Shown here: piece after piece, positions 1 to 12,500 of the stretch
Numbering within the stretch: position 1 is the first letter of the stretch
How the letters are laid out: each line of letters begins with the position of its first letter
NCBI GenBank assembly: GCA_003427395.1
Contig: BFEA01000125.1
Location: forward strand, 2,480,881 to 2,525,127
Source: Chara braunii
Lineage: Eukaryota > Streptophyta > Charophyceae > Charales > Characeae
DNA length: 44,247 nt
Reading direction: 5' to 3'
The notes under the pieces: generated by a model
Told to the model about the DNA's origin: nothing
Database searches by the model: none
The model's input: only the letters and a program-made list of their open reading frames with translations
Position numbers and translations under genes: made by a program

Positions 1-94
1 GGACTTTGTACCATCCATCCCCATAGTTGTCGTCCACGTAATCCCCCTCTGTCCTGGCCGCATCGCCATCCCTACCCAATGAACTCCCCACAGC
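1..94. other. Misplaced mate-pair sequence (copy of 24029-24122)
   Basis: These 94 bases are identical to 24029-24122 and run directly into a Nextera junction adapter. They are the far end of a circularised fragment, not the true neighbour of base 133. They should be masked or trimmed. Confidence 0.93.
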
Positions 95-132
95 CTGTCT
101 CTTATACACATCTAGATGTGTATAAGAGAAAG
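95..132. other. Nextera mate-pair junction adapter
   Basis: CTGTCTCTTATACACATCT (95-113) is followed by its reverse complement AGATGTGTATAAGAGAAAG (114-132), with a single mismatch near the end. This is the transposon-end junction left after circularisation, not biological sequence. Confidence 0.97.
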
Positions 133-263
133 ATGAGGGTGAGAGAGAGAGAGAGAGAGAGAGAGCCCAATCTAACTAACCCCTAGTTTCCCCCCCCCCC
201 CCCCTTTTTTTTTTTGTTTCCAACGATCATATAAAAAAAGCATGTAAGTGCGTGCGTCCAAGA

Positions 264-295
<32 letters not shown>

Positions 296-319
296 CCCAA
301 TCTAACTAACCCCTAGTTT
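131..319. repeat. Tandem duplication, 130-bp offset, with GA tracts
   Basis: A block beginning AGATG(A/C)GGGT, followed by a (GA)n run and CCCAATCTAACTAACCCC, occurs at 131-199 and again at 261-319. Because the first copy abuts the adapter junction at 132, it could be a real duplication or a product of contig-end assembly. Confidence 0.8.
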
Positions 320-369
320 TTCCGATCTTGTTTTCATGATCTATTCATGACCTTCAGCCGTCATCTTTA

Positions 370-500
370 CCGTCTTCACCCGAATAGCCATATTTGGGTC
401 AAATTTGAGCCTTATTTGCGTCAAATTTGAGCCGTATTTGGGTCAACTTTCAGTCCAGATGCAGCGATAATGACCAGGCGCTCTTTTGGGGTGAAGACGG
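370..500. mobile_element. TA-flanked foldback element (MITE), copy 1
   Basis: It starts CCGTCTTCACCCGAATA and ends with the inverted counterpart GGTGAAGACGG, with TA at 368-369 and 501-502. The interior is expanded relative to the other copies by a short duplicated motif (GTCAAATTTGAGCC). The related interior GATGCAGCGATAATGACC ties it to the copies at 1239 and 13966. No coding capacity. Confidence 0.82.
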
Positions 501-1150
501 TAGCCATGTATGTAGCTTTGGTAGTGCTGCCGAACTCACGTTTGGAAGCATTAATCGTGTACTGGGGCTGTCTGAGCAATCCAAGTGCAGCTCTTTAGAA
601 CCCTCAATTTTAAGTATGCCATCTACTAGAAGATAGACAAATATGAACTTGTCCAAGTTATTATACTTGATTCATGCCCCGTACCAGGTCTGTAATGCTT
701 TTTTTTGGTGCTGATGCTGATGCTCAGGGTTTACCTCTATTTGATGATAGCCGGATTTCAGATCTATCTGTAGTACTTACATCGCTCTAGCCTGTAAGTG
801 AGGTGATATAATATGCGCTGCAGGGGCTCAAACAGTACAAAATGGGTGGGATGGCATTGAGGCCCCTGCGGGTTTGGGCGCTTTTCGTCTTCCCGCTTTT
901 TCTTTTTTCTTTTTGGACCCCTATTTTTGCAGGTGGGGTGCATCAAGTGCGCGCCCTGCATGCGCTGTGCGGAATGCGCCGCAGGTATGTAGGGTTCGAT
1001 GATTTTGGAAGTGGCCCTCAATCCAGTACAATGGGGTTCAGTCCATGTCTCAGTCAAAGACCTATGGAAAGCAGTCTTGAGAAAACCCCAACAAAGGTTA
1101 GAGAATGGTGTAGAACCAGTATTGCAGAAAGTCTATGGGTCGTAGCTTGA

Positions 1151-1544
1151 CATGAATGGCAGGATTGACAGTCTGTCCTTTGACCGCAGAGAGGACATGA
1201 ATGGTAGGAATGAGTACGGTGATGACATGGAAGACCTACCGTCTTCACCCGAATATAACGCCCGGTCATTATCACCGCATCTGGACCGAAAGTTGTGCGA
1301 ATACAGCTTTAATGACCGGGTGTTCTATTCGGGTGAAGACGGTAGGTGAGCATTTCTAGCACAACGGTTGCTACAGTGGATGGCATTGAGCATGCCCACC
1401 TCCAAACATGAATGGTAGGAATGACAGTCTGTCCCCGACGGCAGAGAGGACATGAATGGGACGACTGAGTACGGTGATGACATGGAAGACCTAGGTGAGC
1501 ATTTCTAGCACAACGGTGTCTACAGTGGATGGCATTGATTATTC
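1151..1544. repeat. Tandem duplication interrupted by a MITE
   Basis: Unit 1 (1151-1406) and unit 2 (1407-1544) share CATGAATGG, GACAGTCTGTCC, GAGTACGGTGATGACATGG, GTGAGCATTTCTAGCACAAC and CTACAGTGGATGGCATTGA in order. Unit 1 carries the 104-bp element and unit 2 does not. Confidence 0.93.
1239..1342. mobile_element. TA-flanked foldback element (MITE), copy 2, with known empty site
   Basis: This 104-bp, almost fully palindromic element has ends CCGTCTTCACCCGAATA and TATTCGGGTGAAGACGG, flanked by TA at 1237-1238 and 1343-1344. The neighbouring duplicate at 1407-1544 has the same flanks joined as GACCTAGGTGAG with one TA, so the target and its duplication are directly visible. It resembles Stowaway/Tc1-mariner-type MITEs in target choice. 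Confidence 0.92.
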
Positions 1545-1945
1545 CCACCAAACACTCCGGGTGCAGAGGGTGAGGGCAGTGAAAAAAAGGAGTGCAGTCA
1601 CAAAATGACAGGTAGCCCAGCCTTCTGATGAGTTGGTGAAACTCTGGATTAAATAGTCCGTCACAGCCCCCCTGCTTCTCTCGGTTTCTCCCTTTCCGCC
1701 TTCGGTTCACCAGTCAATCAATTTTCTGAACGACTGTATGTATATGATGATATATATGACTGTCTTGTCTTTTTTGGAAGTTTTCCGCCTTTGCGCTCCA
1801 ATTCACAGTGTGACAATATATATGACTATGCATAAATGTTTACTAATTAGTATGAATTTCTATTTAGCTTTGAATTTCTGTTGAGCTTTGAATTTCTTAC
1901 TGATCCGCTGTTACTCGTCCTGTTTTTCGCTTTGGTTTCTTGCAG

Positions 1946-1994
1946 GAGAAGAGAACCAATGGATGAAAGGCAGCAAAACATTTATGGACTTTAC
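1946..1994 (+). CDS. RSA1-like (CCAR1 family): Exon 1 (start exon; coding from ATG 1959)
   Basis: The acceptor TTTCTTGCAG ends at 1945 and the donor GTAAGT starts at 1995. The ATG at 1959 opens [12 protein letters not shown], which ends in phase 0 and joins directly to the Q/G/Y-rich exon 2. Because the exon has an acceptor, at least one upstream exon (5' UTR, or coding) should exist. The base at -3 is C and +4 is G, so the start context is only fair. No in-frame stop occurs in the 13 nt before the ATG, so a further upstream start cannot be excluded. Confidence 0.65.
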
Positions 1995-2379
1995 GTAAGT
2001 GCTTTTGGTTCTGATGTGCAACCTATCTGGAAGCTGGACTGCAAACGCTTTTCCAGTTCTCTCAGCCTTCAAGAGCTGTTTATCGTCTGTGGGATTTTGA
2101 GGCGATGGGAAGGATTGAAGAAGTTTGACTGTGAAGTTCACCATTTCAAATCTTGCTTCGCATTTTTTTTTTGGTATTAAATTACTTTAATGATAATGTG
2201 ATGCTACAGAGTTCTGAAATGAAGTATATTTGAGAAGAACTGAAATGCTACGGTTCTTCTCCAGTGTAGTTCAGATCTCTGTAGTTCACCATTTCAATTC
2301 TTGCTTCACAATTTTTTGTATTTGGCAACATAGTCCCCCTCTTCCTCTCTCCACCTCATCTCTTCTATATGATCCTATC

Positions 2380-2414
<35 letters not shown>

Positions 2415-3369
2415 GGGGGGCAAATTCTGCTGTGTATCGACTTGAATTGATGTTCGGCAAGTCTTTTGCCTGGATGGTGCATGGCCTGTCAGGGTGTATC
2501 CTCTGGCACAGAGGGCGGTGGGTGGGCCTTCTTGTCTCTTTCTCTCTCCCCCCTTCTCTCTCTCTCTGTACTGTGATTCGTTTCTCTCCGGCGTAATGTT
2601 CAAGTCTGGCACAGAGATACACCCTGACAGACTGTCAAGAAGGCCTGACAGACTTGAACATTACGCCCTTTGTGTTATAGTAGTTTGGGCAGTACTATTG
2701 GTAGGAGTCTACTATTACCACTGTGACTACAATTGTCACACTATTAAATGTAATAATAGATTCGTTCTATAGTATTGTAGTACAAGTGATGGTGGTAGTT
2801 TCCTATTTGTGCTATTAACACGCGTCCTTTTTGCTTCCTGCGTACTTATCAAGCCAAATTAGCAGCAGTTGAGTGAAAAGGAACATCGTTGGAAACAATA
2901 ACCAGTGCTCAAGAGGATTACGACAAACCCACATATGTTGAACGAATGCAATCACATGTTCAACATTCTGGTCGGCACAGGGGCAATCTAAGGCCGTCTT
3001 GTCATGGTGGAACCATGTCCTGATGGAAACCTTGCCCAGGTGTGATCACCCTTCCTGAAACTATGTTGTATGTGGAACAGGGGCAACCTCAGGCAATGTC
3101 GCAGTCGCAGCAACAGCAGAACCAGCAGCAACAGCAAGCTCATTATAACTACTCTGGGGGTGGTTATGGACAGCAACAAGGGCAGGTTCCGACGTCTAAT
3201 ACTGGGTATGGCCAGCAGGTAGCTGGAAGTGGAGGGTATCAGCAGCAGGCATATGGACAACAGTCCTATGGGCAACAGGTCTGTAACTCTTCCTTCAAGG
3301 ACCACTTACCTCTGCCTCCTTGAGCCTCTCGTACCTCCTATCAATAGCTTTGTCCCTTGCTCTCTGCGG

Positions 3370-3463
<94 letters not shown>

Positions 3464-6400
3464 TTAACATCTGTAAATGTCTGAATGCAATGTTGACAAA
3501 CTGACCATCGTCACCTCTCCATCTCAAGAAGCTACAGGGTTCAAGCGGTACCTCTGTAAATATGGCAACGTGATGTCGAAAGTGACAGCTATATTGTCAA
3601 GGTTACGGTGGGAATGCTGCTCAAAACATTGTTGGAGCAAGGTTTCTTCTGCAGTACTTCTACGGGACAAAAATAAACTGCTACTCATGGGGTAAGAATA
3701 GGTGATGAAGACTTGCAAGAAGAGGTGGGTCTCCGTCACTGACATCAGCTCATTACGTAATCAACACAGTTGGGTAAATATGAAAACCTCTTTGTGTTTG
3801 CGGGCGAAAATGTAAGAGCTCATCTTCTATTTATGTATCCATGGCGGTGAAGAATCTAGACGGGATATCTCGAACTGGGAGCTGCACCAGTTGTGATGGA
3901 GTGGCAATCTGTGGAGTGTGAAGGTAGATGATGGTGCCGTGGATGGACATCTTTGTAAAGGCTTTCCATGCCTGTGTCATATCTCTTTCTTGAGGCTTAT
4001 GGAGCAATTGCATGTGATGTAACTCCTGTTCATGTTGCGGTCTGCAGGGTTCTGAACAACAACAAGGGTATGGGGGCAGTGCTGGGCAGTATGGGGCCTC
4101 ACAGGCTCAGCAGATTCAGCATCACCAGCAACAACAGGGCGGAGTTTCGCAGTCGTTGCCATGGGCGCAGCAGCAGGTAAGGGAAACAAGACTGGCTGAT
4201 AAGCCGGCCAGCGACAATACACCCTCTTTTACTGTTATGTTATCTACGAAGGAACTGGAATAGCCCCCTATGGCTTGGCTCTCTTAGGGTTGGTCTCCAT
4301 AGGCATCTAATTATTCCATGTGTGTGCTGTGGGCTGCATAGCAGCAGTGATGACCATTGAGGAAGACCTTCCCATGTGTGGGTAATGTGGAGACTGGAGT
4401 GAAGCGTCAACACAAATTTCTGGCAATGTTCTGAAGTGAAAGAGACGTTGTCATCTCTGTTCGTTTGTCACACCTGAACTGTTTTCGTCTTGAGGAGAAG
4501 ATGGGGGAAAAAGTAGGTGATTATTTGTTTCTTTCCTCTTGTTCACTATTTGTGGAAGGTGGGGCTGTAAAGGATGACCTTTGCAGATGCGATCTCCACA
4601 TCTTGATGCCCCCCAAACCAGGGCGACACGATTGCAGTTTGACATTCGACCTTGCAGTCGCCTGAATGCTGGCTGACAATTGAACCCGAATGCACGGGCG
4701 ACCTTTGTTTTTCAACATTTGTGAAGAGCGTGAAGGCTAATGTCTGTCATCCTTGCTGCACACAATAATGTCAATGCGATAGTAATTTTACTGAACTCCT
4801 GGTGGTGGTTGAATCTCTTTTCTTTTGGTGCCTCCTAATGTGCGTGTTCGTTGATGTGTCTGTTGGTCCAACCAGGGCGGCATGGGGGATGACCAGCAGA
4901 GGGTAAAGCTGGGAAGCGGACAGTCTGGTACTGTTCAGGAGTATGGTATGGGGATGACTAGAGGTGGGGGTATGCCGCCACCTGGGTTATCAGCATCTGG
5001 TTATGGAGGTGGAGTCAGCACTGGACAGATGTCTGGGAGTCAGGGCGTTGGTGGCATGGGTGGAAAACTTGGTGATTACGGTTCCGGGGGGAGCCAGGGT
5101 GGAACATATGGCTCTAAGGCTGTAGACTATGGGATGGGAGGTGGGTCTGTGGGACCTGCTGGAGGATACAAGACGGATTATATGGGCTCTGCAGGTGCTG
5201 CAGGAGCTCTTGGTGGAAGTGTTGGCTATGGTGGCAAGGGCTCCGATTACACTGGTGGGTACTCTGCAGGAGGCCTGGGTGCCACAAGTCCTGGCTTGCA
5301 TGCTGGATATGGCTCCAATCTGGGTTCTTCTGGTTCAATGGAACGATCAGGAGGGCATGGGGGTCAATACGGCCAACAAGCAACTGCTGGTTATGGTCGA
5401 GGTGATGCGCAGGCCACAGTGTCACAAGACTCAATTCACAAGGAGAAACTGCGTGAGGTGGGTGTAATGCCATCTTTTTTTTGACATCGGGTATTAGTAG
5501 CAGTTCTTCTTCCTCTCACTGCATGGCTCAAGTTCATGGAGTGATTTTGTGGGTGATTTGGAGTCCTAACAATACGAATGATAGTCTGATGCGTTATGTG
5601 GCCAATTAGGTTGTAGTTGATAATGTCACTGATTGATGGGCTGGTGCACAGAGACTGATTTAGAGTGTGAGCAACATGAAGGAGAGTGCGAGCAGCTGAT
5701 TGAGCGTGTGAGCAACATGCAGCCGTGCGGTTCATGCTGTAGCCAATAGTGTTGCTGATTGATGGGTTGGTGACTGATTGACAGATTGACTGCTATTCTC
5801 GGTGAGTCGGACTGGTTACAGTGGTTAAGGAATTCACCTCATCTCCTGGAGGCAATGTCGGTTTCGTTCTGAGAGAGATGTGGGGTTCGGGTTTGTGCTT
5901 GTCTGGTAGAGAATCGTGACTGTTCCAGTTTGTCCCCCCTGCGCCACATGTTTTCTGTCGGGAGGAGTCATGCTCGTCTGCTGGCTCTCTGAGTGTGCTG
6001 ATGTGTTGGTTCTGTCCCGCCTCTGGCAAGTATGCTTTCTTCCCTCCCTGACTGTGTACCCACTTAAGCTCTAAGATTTCCTTAACTTCTTGTGTGTCCT
6101 GCACTTGGAGATTTCTTCCTCGCGGGCCTCACTGGTGCTAGATGTCCGTGTTAAGTTATCACAGACCTGCTGACAAGGTCCTCAGATGCAATCTAACTTA
6201 GCACAAACATTGCCTAATCCTTTTTCGCTTGCTTGCTTCTGGTGCCTGTAAATGATGAAAAAGCTATGTTACGATCCGGCACACTGGGACCCCAGGGGTC
6301 AGTCCGGATCCAGCCCGGGTGGGGCCAACCAGGCCAGGTGTTGCACAGTCGTAGCGCGAAAGTTTTTGAAAAATTGAATGACAAAAAAAATCCGAGGAAA

Positions 6401-9400
6401 AACAAGATGTTGCGTACAGTGATAGTACAAACAACTTTTGGCTGAGGGTCATCTCCAAATGCATTTTATTTTCACAAGTCGAAAAATAAAATGGGAAACG
6501 AAGCCCCAAGTATACACCCCTTAAAACCACTCTAAACCCATTTGGATCCTTTCGTCACCCCCCCATCGGTTCCGGACTCTACTTCCACCGTTTCTGGAGA
6601 AGGAAGATTCTGTTGACAAGTGCATTCACATACTGTGATAAGAGTCCAAGAAAAAAAGCCAAATTCAGAACCACACTAATTGACCGTGCCCCCCTCCCCC
6701 CGTTCGCCTTCTCCCGGCAGACCTAGTTATCTATCGGAAAAGAGGTTAGACCTTCAAGAAAGAGTAGTATGTTTAAATATTCATCATTTGTGTGTCACAT
6801 TGGAGGTTCCGCAGTCTGCGTCTGTTCCGTTATAATTGGGTAGACAAGGGAAAGGTGCTGGAACGTTGCAGCAATGGAGGGCATCGCTTGTTTCAAAGCA
6901 ACACTTGGCAGTTGATTGCTCTTTTTCTGATGTGATGCAAAGTGATCATATGCGAGATCTTTATAACTCGTGGCCATCATGCGGGGATGAATTGCTGCTG
7001 ATGTTTGCTCACCTTTGGTGTGCTTTTTGAGGGGCGAACTCATAAGGCCATGGGAGGTGATTAATCGATGCATGGGCAGAGTTCTAATCAAGCCTATTGC
7101 ACTTCTGATATTTCATTGCTTGCTGTTCTTACTGGGATGATGACCGCTCTGGCTTGTTCCGCCATCGTATTGATTGCAATCATGGCATGATGTGTACCTT
7201 TATCTATGTACACCTATGGCGAAGTGAATAATTGGAGATACCACAAGTGATTACCATATAACCTGACTGGCCTACCACAAGTGAATACCATATAACCTGA
7301 TTGCCCACAATAGAATGCGGCATTGGTTGAATGCCTTGTAGGGGGGGAGAAGGATGTGTACGTCGGATTTACAGGATGCAATCATGGTGTCGAAGTTTGA
7401 AGCTCCAAAGCAAAAGTGAGAAAGTAAAGAAGGAAGATGAATGGCAATTGTCTTGATGCTGCTGCTGATGATGATGATTATGATTGTTGGAAGCTAGTTA
7501 ATGATGATTGATGAAGTTGGTGATCGGGCCTTTTGTTCCTGATGATGATGATGGTGCTGACACTGATGGTGCTGGTGGTGATTGTAGAAAAATGTGTTTT
7601 GTTTATGGGTGCCAACAGTCCCCTCTGATGAATGCCAGTGCAACTCCAGTAGCAGAAGTGCTTTGTTTGTGTGGATGCTCCGTGATGTGTTGATGTGCTC
7701 TGGCAACGTTGCAGCTGGAGTTTGTCGTTTTTTTTTTTTTTTTTGTACCGATGGGAGTTATTTGTTGTATGGAGGTGATTAACAAGTTGGGAGCTATTTG
7801 TTGTATGGAGATGATTTACACATTTTGGCTTTTGTGGCATCCTTTCCCTTGGTTTTGACCGGACACTCATCCACGTTCTCCGAACTCCTGCAAGAGCAGG
7901 ACTCCCAGCAGGTATGTTCTGTTCATTGTGGTCTGTATTGATTGCTTGAGTCGACATTTTCCCTGAATAACACAAACCGTGTTCCTTGAAAGATAAGCAA
8001 AATGGATGCTTTTCAGGCAGAAGGAGATGTGAATGAAGGGCGCAGGGGGTGTGGAAGGGGAAAGGAGCATACCGGCTTTTTTCTCGGAATCTAAAGTGAC
8101 GATGTGATCGTTTGAGAAGGATGTTCGGTGTTGATATTCCTGATTCAACACAAGTGGAAATCTTGTTGTGCATGATTCATAGATATCCAAATCGATCAAT
8201 AATACTGTCTTTATCGATACACGTCTACTAATTCCATCTTCTTTTATTTCTTGCTGTAATAGTTGGCAATTCACTGTTGACTGAAGCTTGAGAGTTGGAA
8301 GCCTGCTCCTCGAGGAGGGCTCCATCTGTACTACCCTGCTGACATGGAGTTTGCTGACTGGGTGTGCTGGGCGCTCAGTCTTGACTTGAACCTCTCACAA
8401 GGCTCCCAAGCCCAGTCAGAAGCGCTTGCAGCAGAGGAGCTCGTTATGAAATTTTGGTCTCAAATCCGAAGTGCTTGCAGCAGAGGATGTGAAAGAGGAG
8501 AACAGAGTGCCTGTTTGTTATAAAAACACCTCTCTTTCCCAACTGTTTTGCCCAACCTGTTGTGCACCTGACCCTGCCTTTCCTAACGGGCACGTGGTCA
8601 GCCTCTCAGCGGCTATTGGGTTTAGGTGGGCCGATAGGCTGAACGAATTGGCCTGCAAAACAGCGCGGAGCTTGGGATTACACATAGAAAAGGAGAAAAC
8701 AAGAGTGGGTTGTGATTGGCTGTTCGTAGACAACGCGATTGGCCGTCTTGCTTAGTGGTGGTGACATTTGTGCATACTTTTTGGATTTGCCCTGTCATGC
8801 ACAGTGAATGCGCAATTTTTCTTCTTTGTTTCAGTTGAGATGCTGATTCACTGTCCGACTGTGCAGATGTTTTAAGCCCTGTGTTTGCATGAACCGTCAA
8901 CCTTCCATTTTATTTTTGGTCTCTCGCTTTCTATGTTCTCCTGCTTCCCGTCTGTCTACGCTTGCATTTATTTTGCTTTTGGTGTCTTCCCTTGGTGGTT
9001 TCGGGCTTGTGTTGCTAACCACCGGGGGGGATGATTGTGGAAACGGGCTTGTGTTGCTAACCACCGGGGGGAATGATTGTGGAAAATGGCAATGGAAATG
9101 AATCGAGGCTGGTTGTCTACGTAGCTAGTGGCATTATCTACTATAGACTAATGCATTTGTACCCTATTTTGTCCTCATGCAGACCGGCACACAACAGGCG
9201 CACCTCATCAGGCAGCAACAGGCATTACAACGTGCACAGGCCTTAGCGGCTGCCATGCAGCAGCAGCGACAGACGGGTGCTGATGTTACTGGGAGGTAAT
9301 GAGTCAATATATGGGAAATGAACTTTGTCCTCCCTCGTATCTCCGAGTACATGTCAATTGTGCAAGTGAATTTATGCGAGCCTTAATGATTGTCAAATGC

Positions 9401-9480
9401 TATTGACAGTTGGTGAACTTATATATGTTAACTTCTGGGATGTTTGTTGAACCAAGTGACCTCGGTTCTGTATGCTTGTG

Positions 9481-9536
<56 letters not shown>

Positions 9537-12500
9537 GACCATTTCTTTTTTTATGCGTGTCATCCTTGCGCAGGGGCCATGCTAATCTTCTCTGTATTAC
9601 TCCTATTTTAACCGATGTCCTGAAGGACGCTTGTGCATTTTTTTGGTTGGCATGCCTGCCGAAATACGACCTCGATGCATGATTTCGATTCACGAAATTG
9701 CAAATTCCACAGCTGATGTGCCCGTGCCTATTATGTCTAGAAACTGAACGGTTCAACTTTTGTGTTGTCACTGTGGGAACCCTTGTAGGTCACAAAGCGA
9801 TTACTCTGGCCGTGGCAGTGCTGGCATGGCTGTGGGAGCGAGCAGTCCAGGATCATCAGAATACACCACAAGCCGAGGTGGTCAGGCATCTGCAGGGCAG
9901 TTTGCAAGTGGTGCATATGCTACCAGTGTGCGTGGGCAGTCAGACGGTGGTCGGGGAGGTGGTCAAACATATACTGCACAGACAGCGTATGGAGCTTCAG
10001 CAGCAGGGCGTTCTGTCCCTACCATAAGTGGAGGGGCGTATGGCAGCCAACAACAAGCACAAGGGGGAAGTGCTTATAGCAGCCCAGCAGGAGGGCGTGC
10101 CTATGGAGGTGCCGCATATGGCAGTGTCTCACAAGGCCAGCAACATGGATCTAGTGCTCAGCAGCAGCAGAGTGGATATGGTGGTGTTGCATTGCCTCCT
10201 GGTCGGGACTACTCAGCTAGTCGGAGTGCAGGAAGCAGAGAGCAATCCCATGGAAGCGGCAGGGCGCAGGACAGTACAAGCAAGTCGAACATGACCTCAC
10301 GTCATGATGACCGTAGGGATGATCGAAGCACGAAGAGGGATGCAGGCAGAGAGAGAGATGGTGATGAGCGAAGAAGAGATGATGAGAAGCGTCGGGACAC
10401 ACATAGAGATCACCGTGATGCAAGGGATAGGAGAGACGATGATCGTCGGAAGAGGGAGAGCCCTCCAAGGGCATCACGAGATCGGAAGGAGTCATCGCCA
10501 CCAAAACGGGATGACAGGAGTGCTAGGAAGGAGTCCCCACGCCGTGATGTATCATATAGGTTCGTTTTGCTTATTGGGTTCCTCAACATTCATAACGCTG
10601 ATTTGTCCTCCAGACGGTCATTCAAACGGGAAAAATACTGCGAAGAGTAGTTTGAGATCTGTGCGAACTCCTTGAGAAGCTGCAGCATGCGGTCCAGATG
10701 CGATGCATCTTGTTGATTTCCAATGAACATCTGCCCATGCTTCTTGGACTCGTTCATTTGCAAAGAAAATACAATTTGAGCATGTGTGAATTACGATGTA
10801 AGCCAGAGGTTCCGAAGTGAAGAAAGGATAATCAAAATACAATTTCAGCATGTGTGAATTACGATGTAAGCCAGAGGTTTCGAAATGAAGAAAGAACAAT
10901 AATGTGTGTAGGTGGTCTGAAGATTCTTGGTCAATTCATGTACTTGTATGTGTTGTCTTAGACCCTAAGGGTCTTCAATCAAATGGGGAGCTGTTCTGGA
11001 TGTACTTGTGGATTGTGATGGGTGCGATGTGCTGCTTACTACTCTGCTACTGGATGGGAGCACATCTTGATCATTTCCCAGATCCATGAATGCATGATCT
11101 CTCGCGTCAGGAGGCTGTCTTTGGGTGATCGACTTGAAGCTCATTCCTGCACAGAGTCTCACCTCTGTTCATCACAGAGATGAGGGTTGAGATCAAGGGA
11201 GGTTGCATGCTGCTTTGCATGTGTTAGGCAGTGGAAATGAGTAAGGAAGAGGGTAACATACAATGCATTGTGAGGTGTCACGCGGAGCATTGTAGGGAAG
11301 AGAGGCAGGGTGGTGGGGGGCGGGAGGATGGCTTCAGGATTGCATGATGCTTTGCACACACTGGGGAGGATGGGGCCTGTTGAAGGAGAGGCTCATATGC
11401 TTAGCATGTGGACAGAAGGAGATTGGGAAGGGGATTCATGGGATGCCCAACCAATTTAGGGGGAGGTGCAGGAGAGTGTCGTAATATGTTTTATGGATAT
11501 CAGGGTAGAGGTAGAGAGAGAGAGAGAGAGTTGTCCAGTACAGCGATGTCATGCCTGCACCAGTTGAACCAAATACCAGGCGCATTGCGAATTTGTCCAT
11601 CCAAGTCCTACATCTTCTCTTGAATGAACTCGCAGCAGACCATCTGGGTTGATTGGTCTGGTGTGTGAACTGTGGACCTTGCGAGTTTTAGGGCATTATT
11701 AGCTTTCGTGACTGCTAATCCAGATGTGTCCTGATGCAGGCATTCATCACCATCTATCAAGGAAAAGCGAAGGGAGTATGTCTGCAAGGTAAAGAAACTT
11801 CCAAGCTGCATCACGGAACCCACCTGCCATTCTTTGCCCTATTACTATGGCTGTAATGTAAAGATGCACTTTTCAGGTGCCTCACGTAACACATCCTTTC
11901 CTATGTTTTCATTTTCATTCCACGCTCATTACTTTCCCTTCGACTTTGTCTTCTTTCCATCTTTTCTCTCTGTTTAGTCCTCTCCCTTCACTCTGCCTCA
12001 CAGCGTACAAGTGGGGCGTTATGGCGCATGGGGATACAAGTGGTTTTTACCAAGGCAGCCCAGGCGGGCCGTCATGGCACACAGGGACACGGGCACCTTG
12101 CACTGAACTTCATCGACCTGGCAATAACGAAAGCGGCCAGAGTAAGGAAAGAACTACGTACGAAGCGGCAAAATAACAAATTCAGTGTGCACTTGATGTT
12201 TGTCTTGTGTAGTTTATCGTTTGTTTTGCAAAATGTGCTTTTTAGTTGATGCCTCCCTCAGGGTACAAGTTGTTGGGCAGTTGGTGATGCTTAACAGCAG
12301 CCGGGGCTAAGGTGGATTGTCACTTGCAGTATCGTCGGTTAGGGGAAACTCCAACAAAACAGTTGGTCCCAGTCCCCTGTTTCTTGTTGTTTTGACCGTT
12401 TCGGTCCGTGGTTCACCCCGCAGTTGCCTATGATGGTATATATGATTAAATAACGTAATATAATGTGACATGTAGTGACTTTTGTCATTGATGCACATAA

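Larger units (their letters stand above)
133..1945. other. 5' flank / upstream intron or promoter region
   Basis: No supported coding gene lies here. It holds two GA tracts in a 130-bp duplication (131-199 and 261-319), two TA-flanked foldback elements, a tandem duplication at 1151-1544 and a possible Cys-rich exon at 933-984. Since exon 1 has a splice acceptor, part or all of this may be intron. I could not place a promoter or transcription start. Confidence 0.6.
5458..9182 (+). other. Intron 4
   Basis: GT-AG, 3,725 nt, the second longest. It contains a dispersed-repeat copy at about 6262-6545, a GATGAT-rich patch at 7460-7580, and a 42-bp tandem duplication at 9002-9085. A possible Q-rich microexon at 7897-7911 is discussed in the findings. 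Confidence 0.75.

Noticed and set aside
842-1150. 102-codon frame upstream of the gene with an N-terminal hydrophobic stretch
   Set aside because: It runs across a pyrimidine tract and acceptor signal and into a duplicated repeat. The alternative frame with the Cys-rich potential exon is more interesting.
7478-8325. 231- and 152-codon minus-strand frames in intron 4
   Set aside because: Low-complexity H/T/S/K composition crossing a GATGAT-rich patch and a T-run; no domain or splice support.
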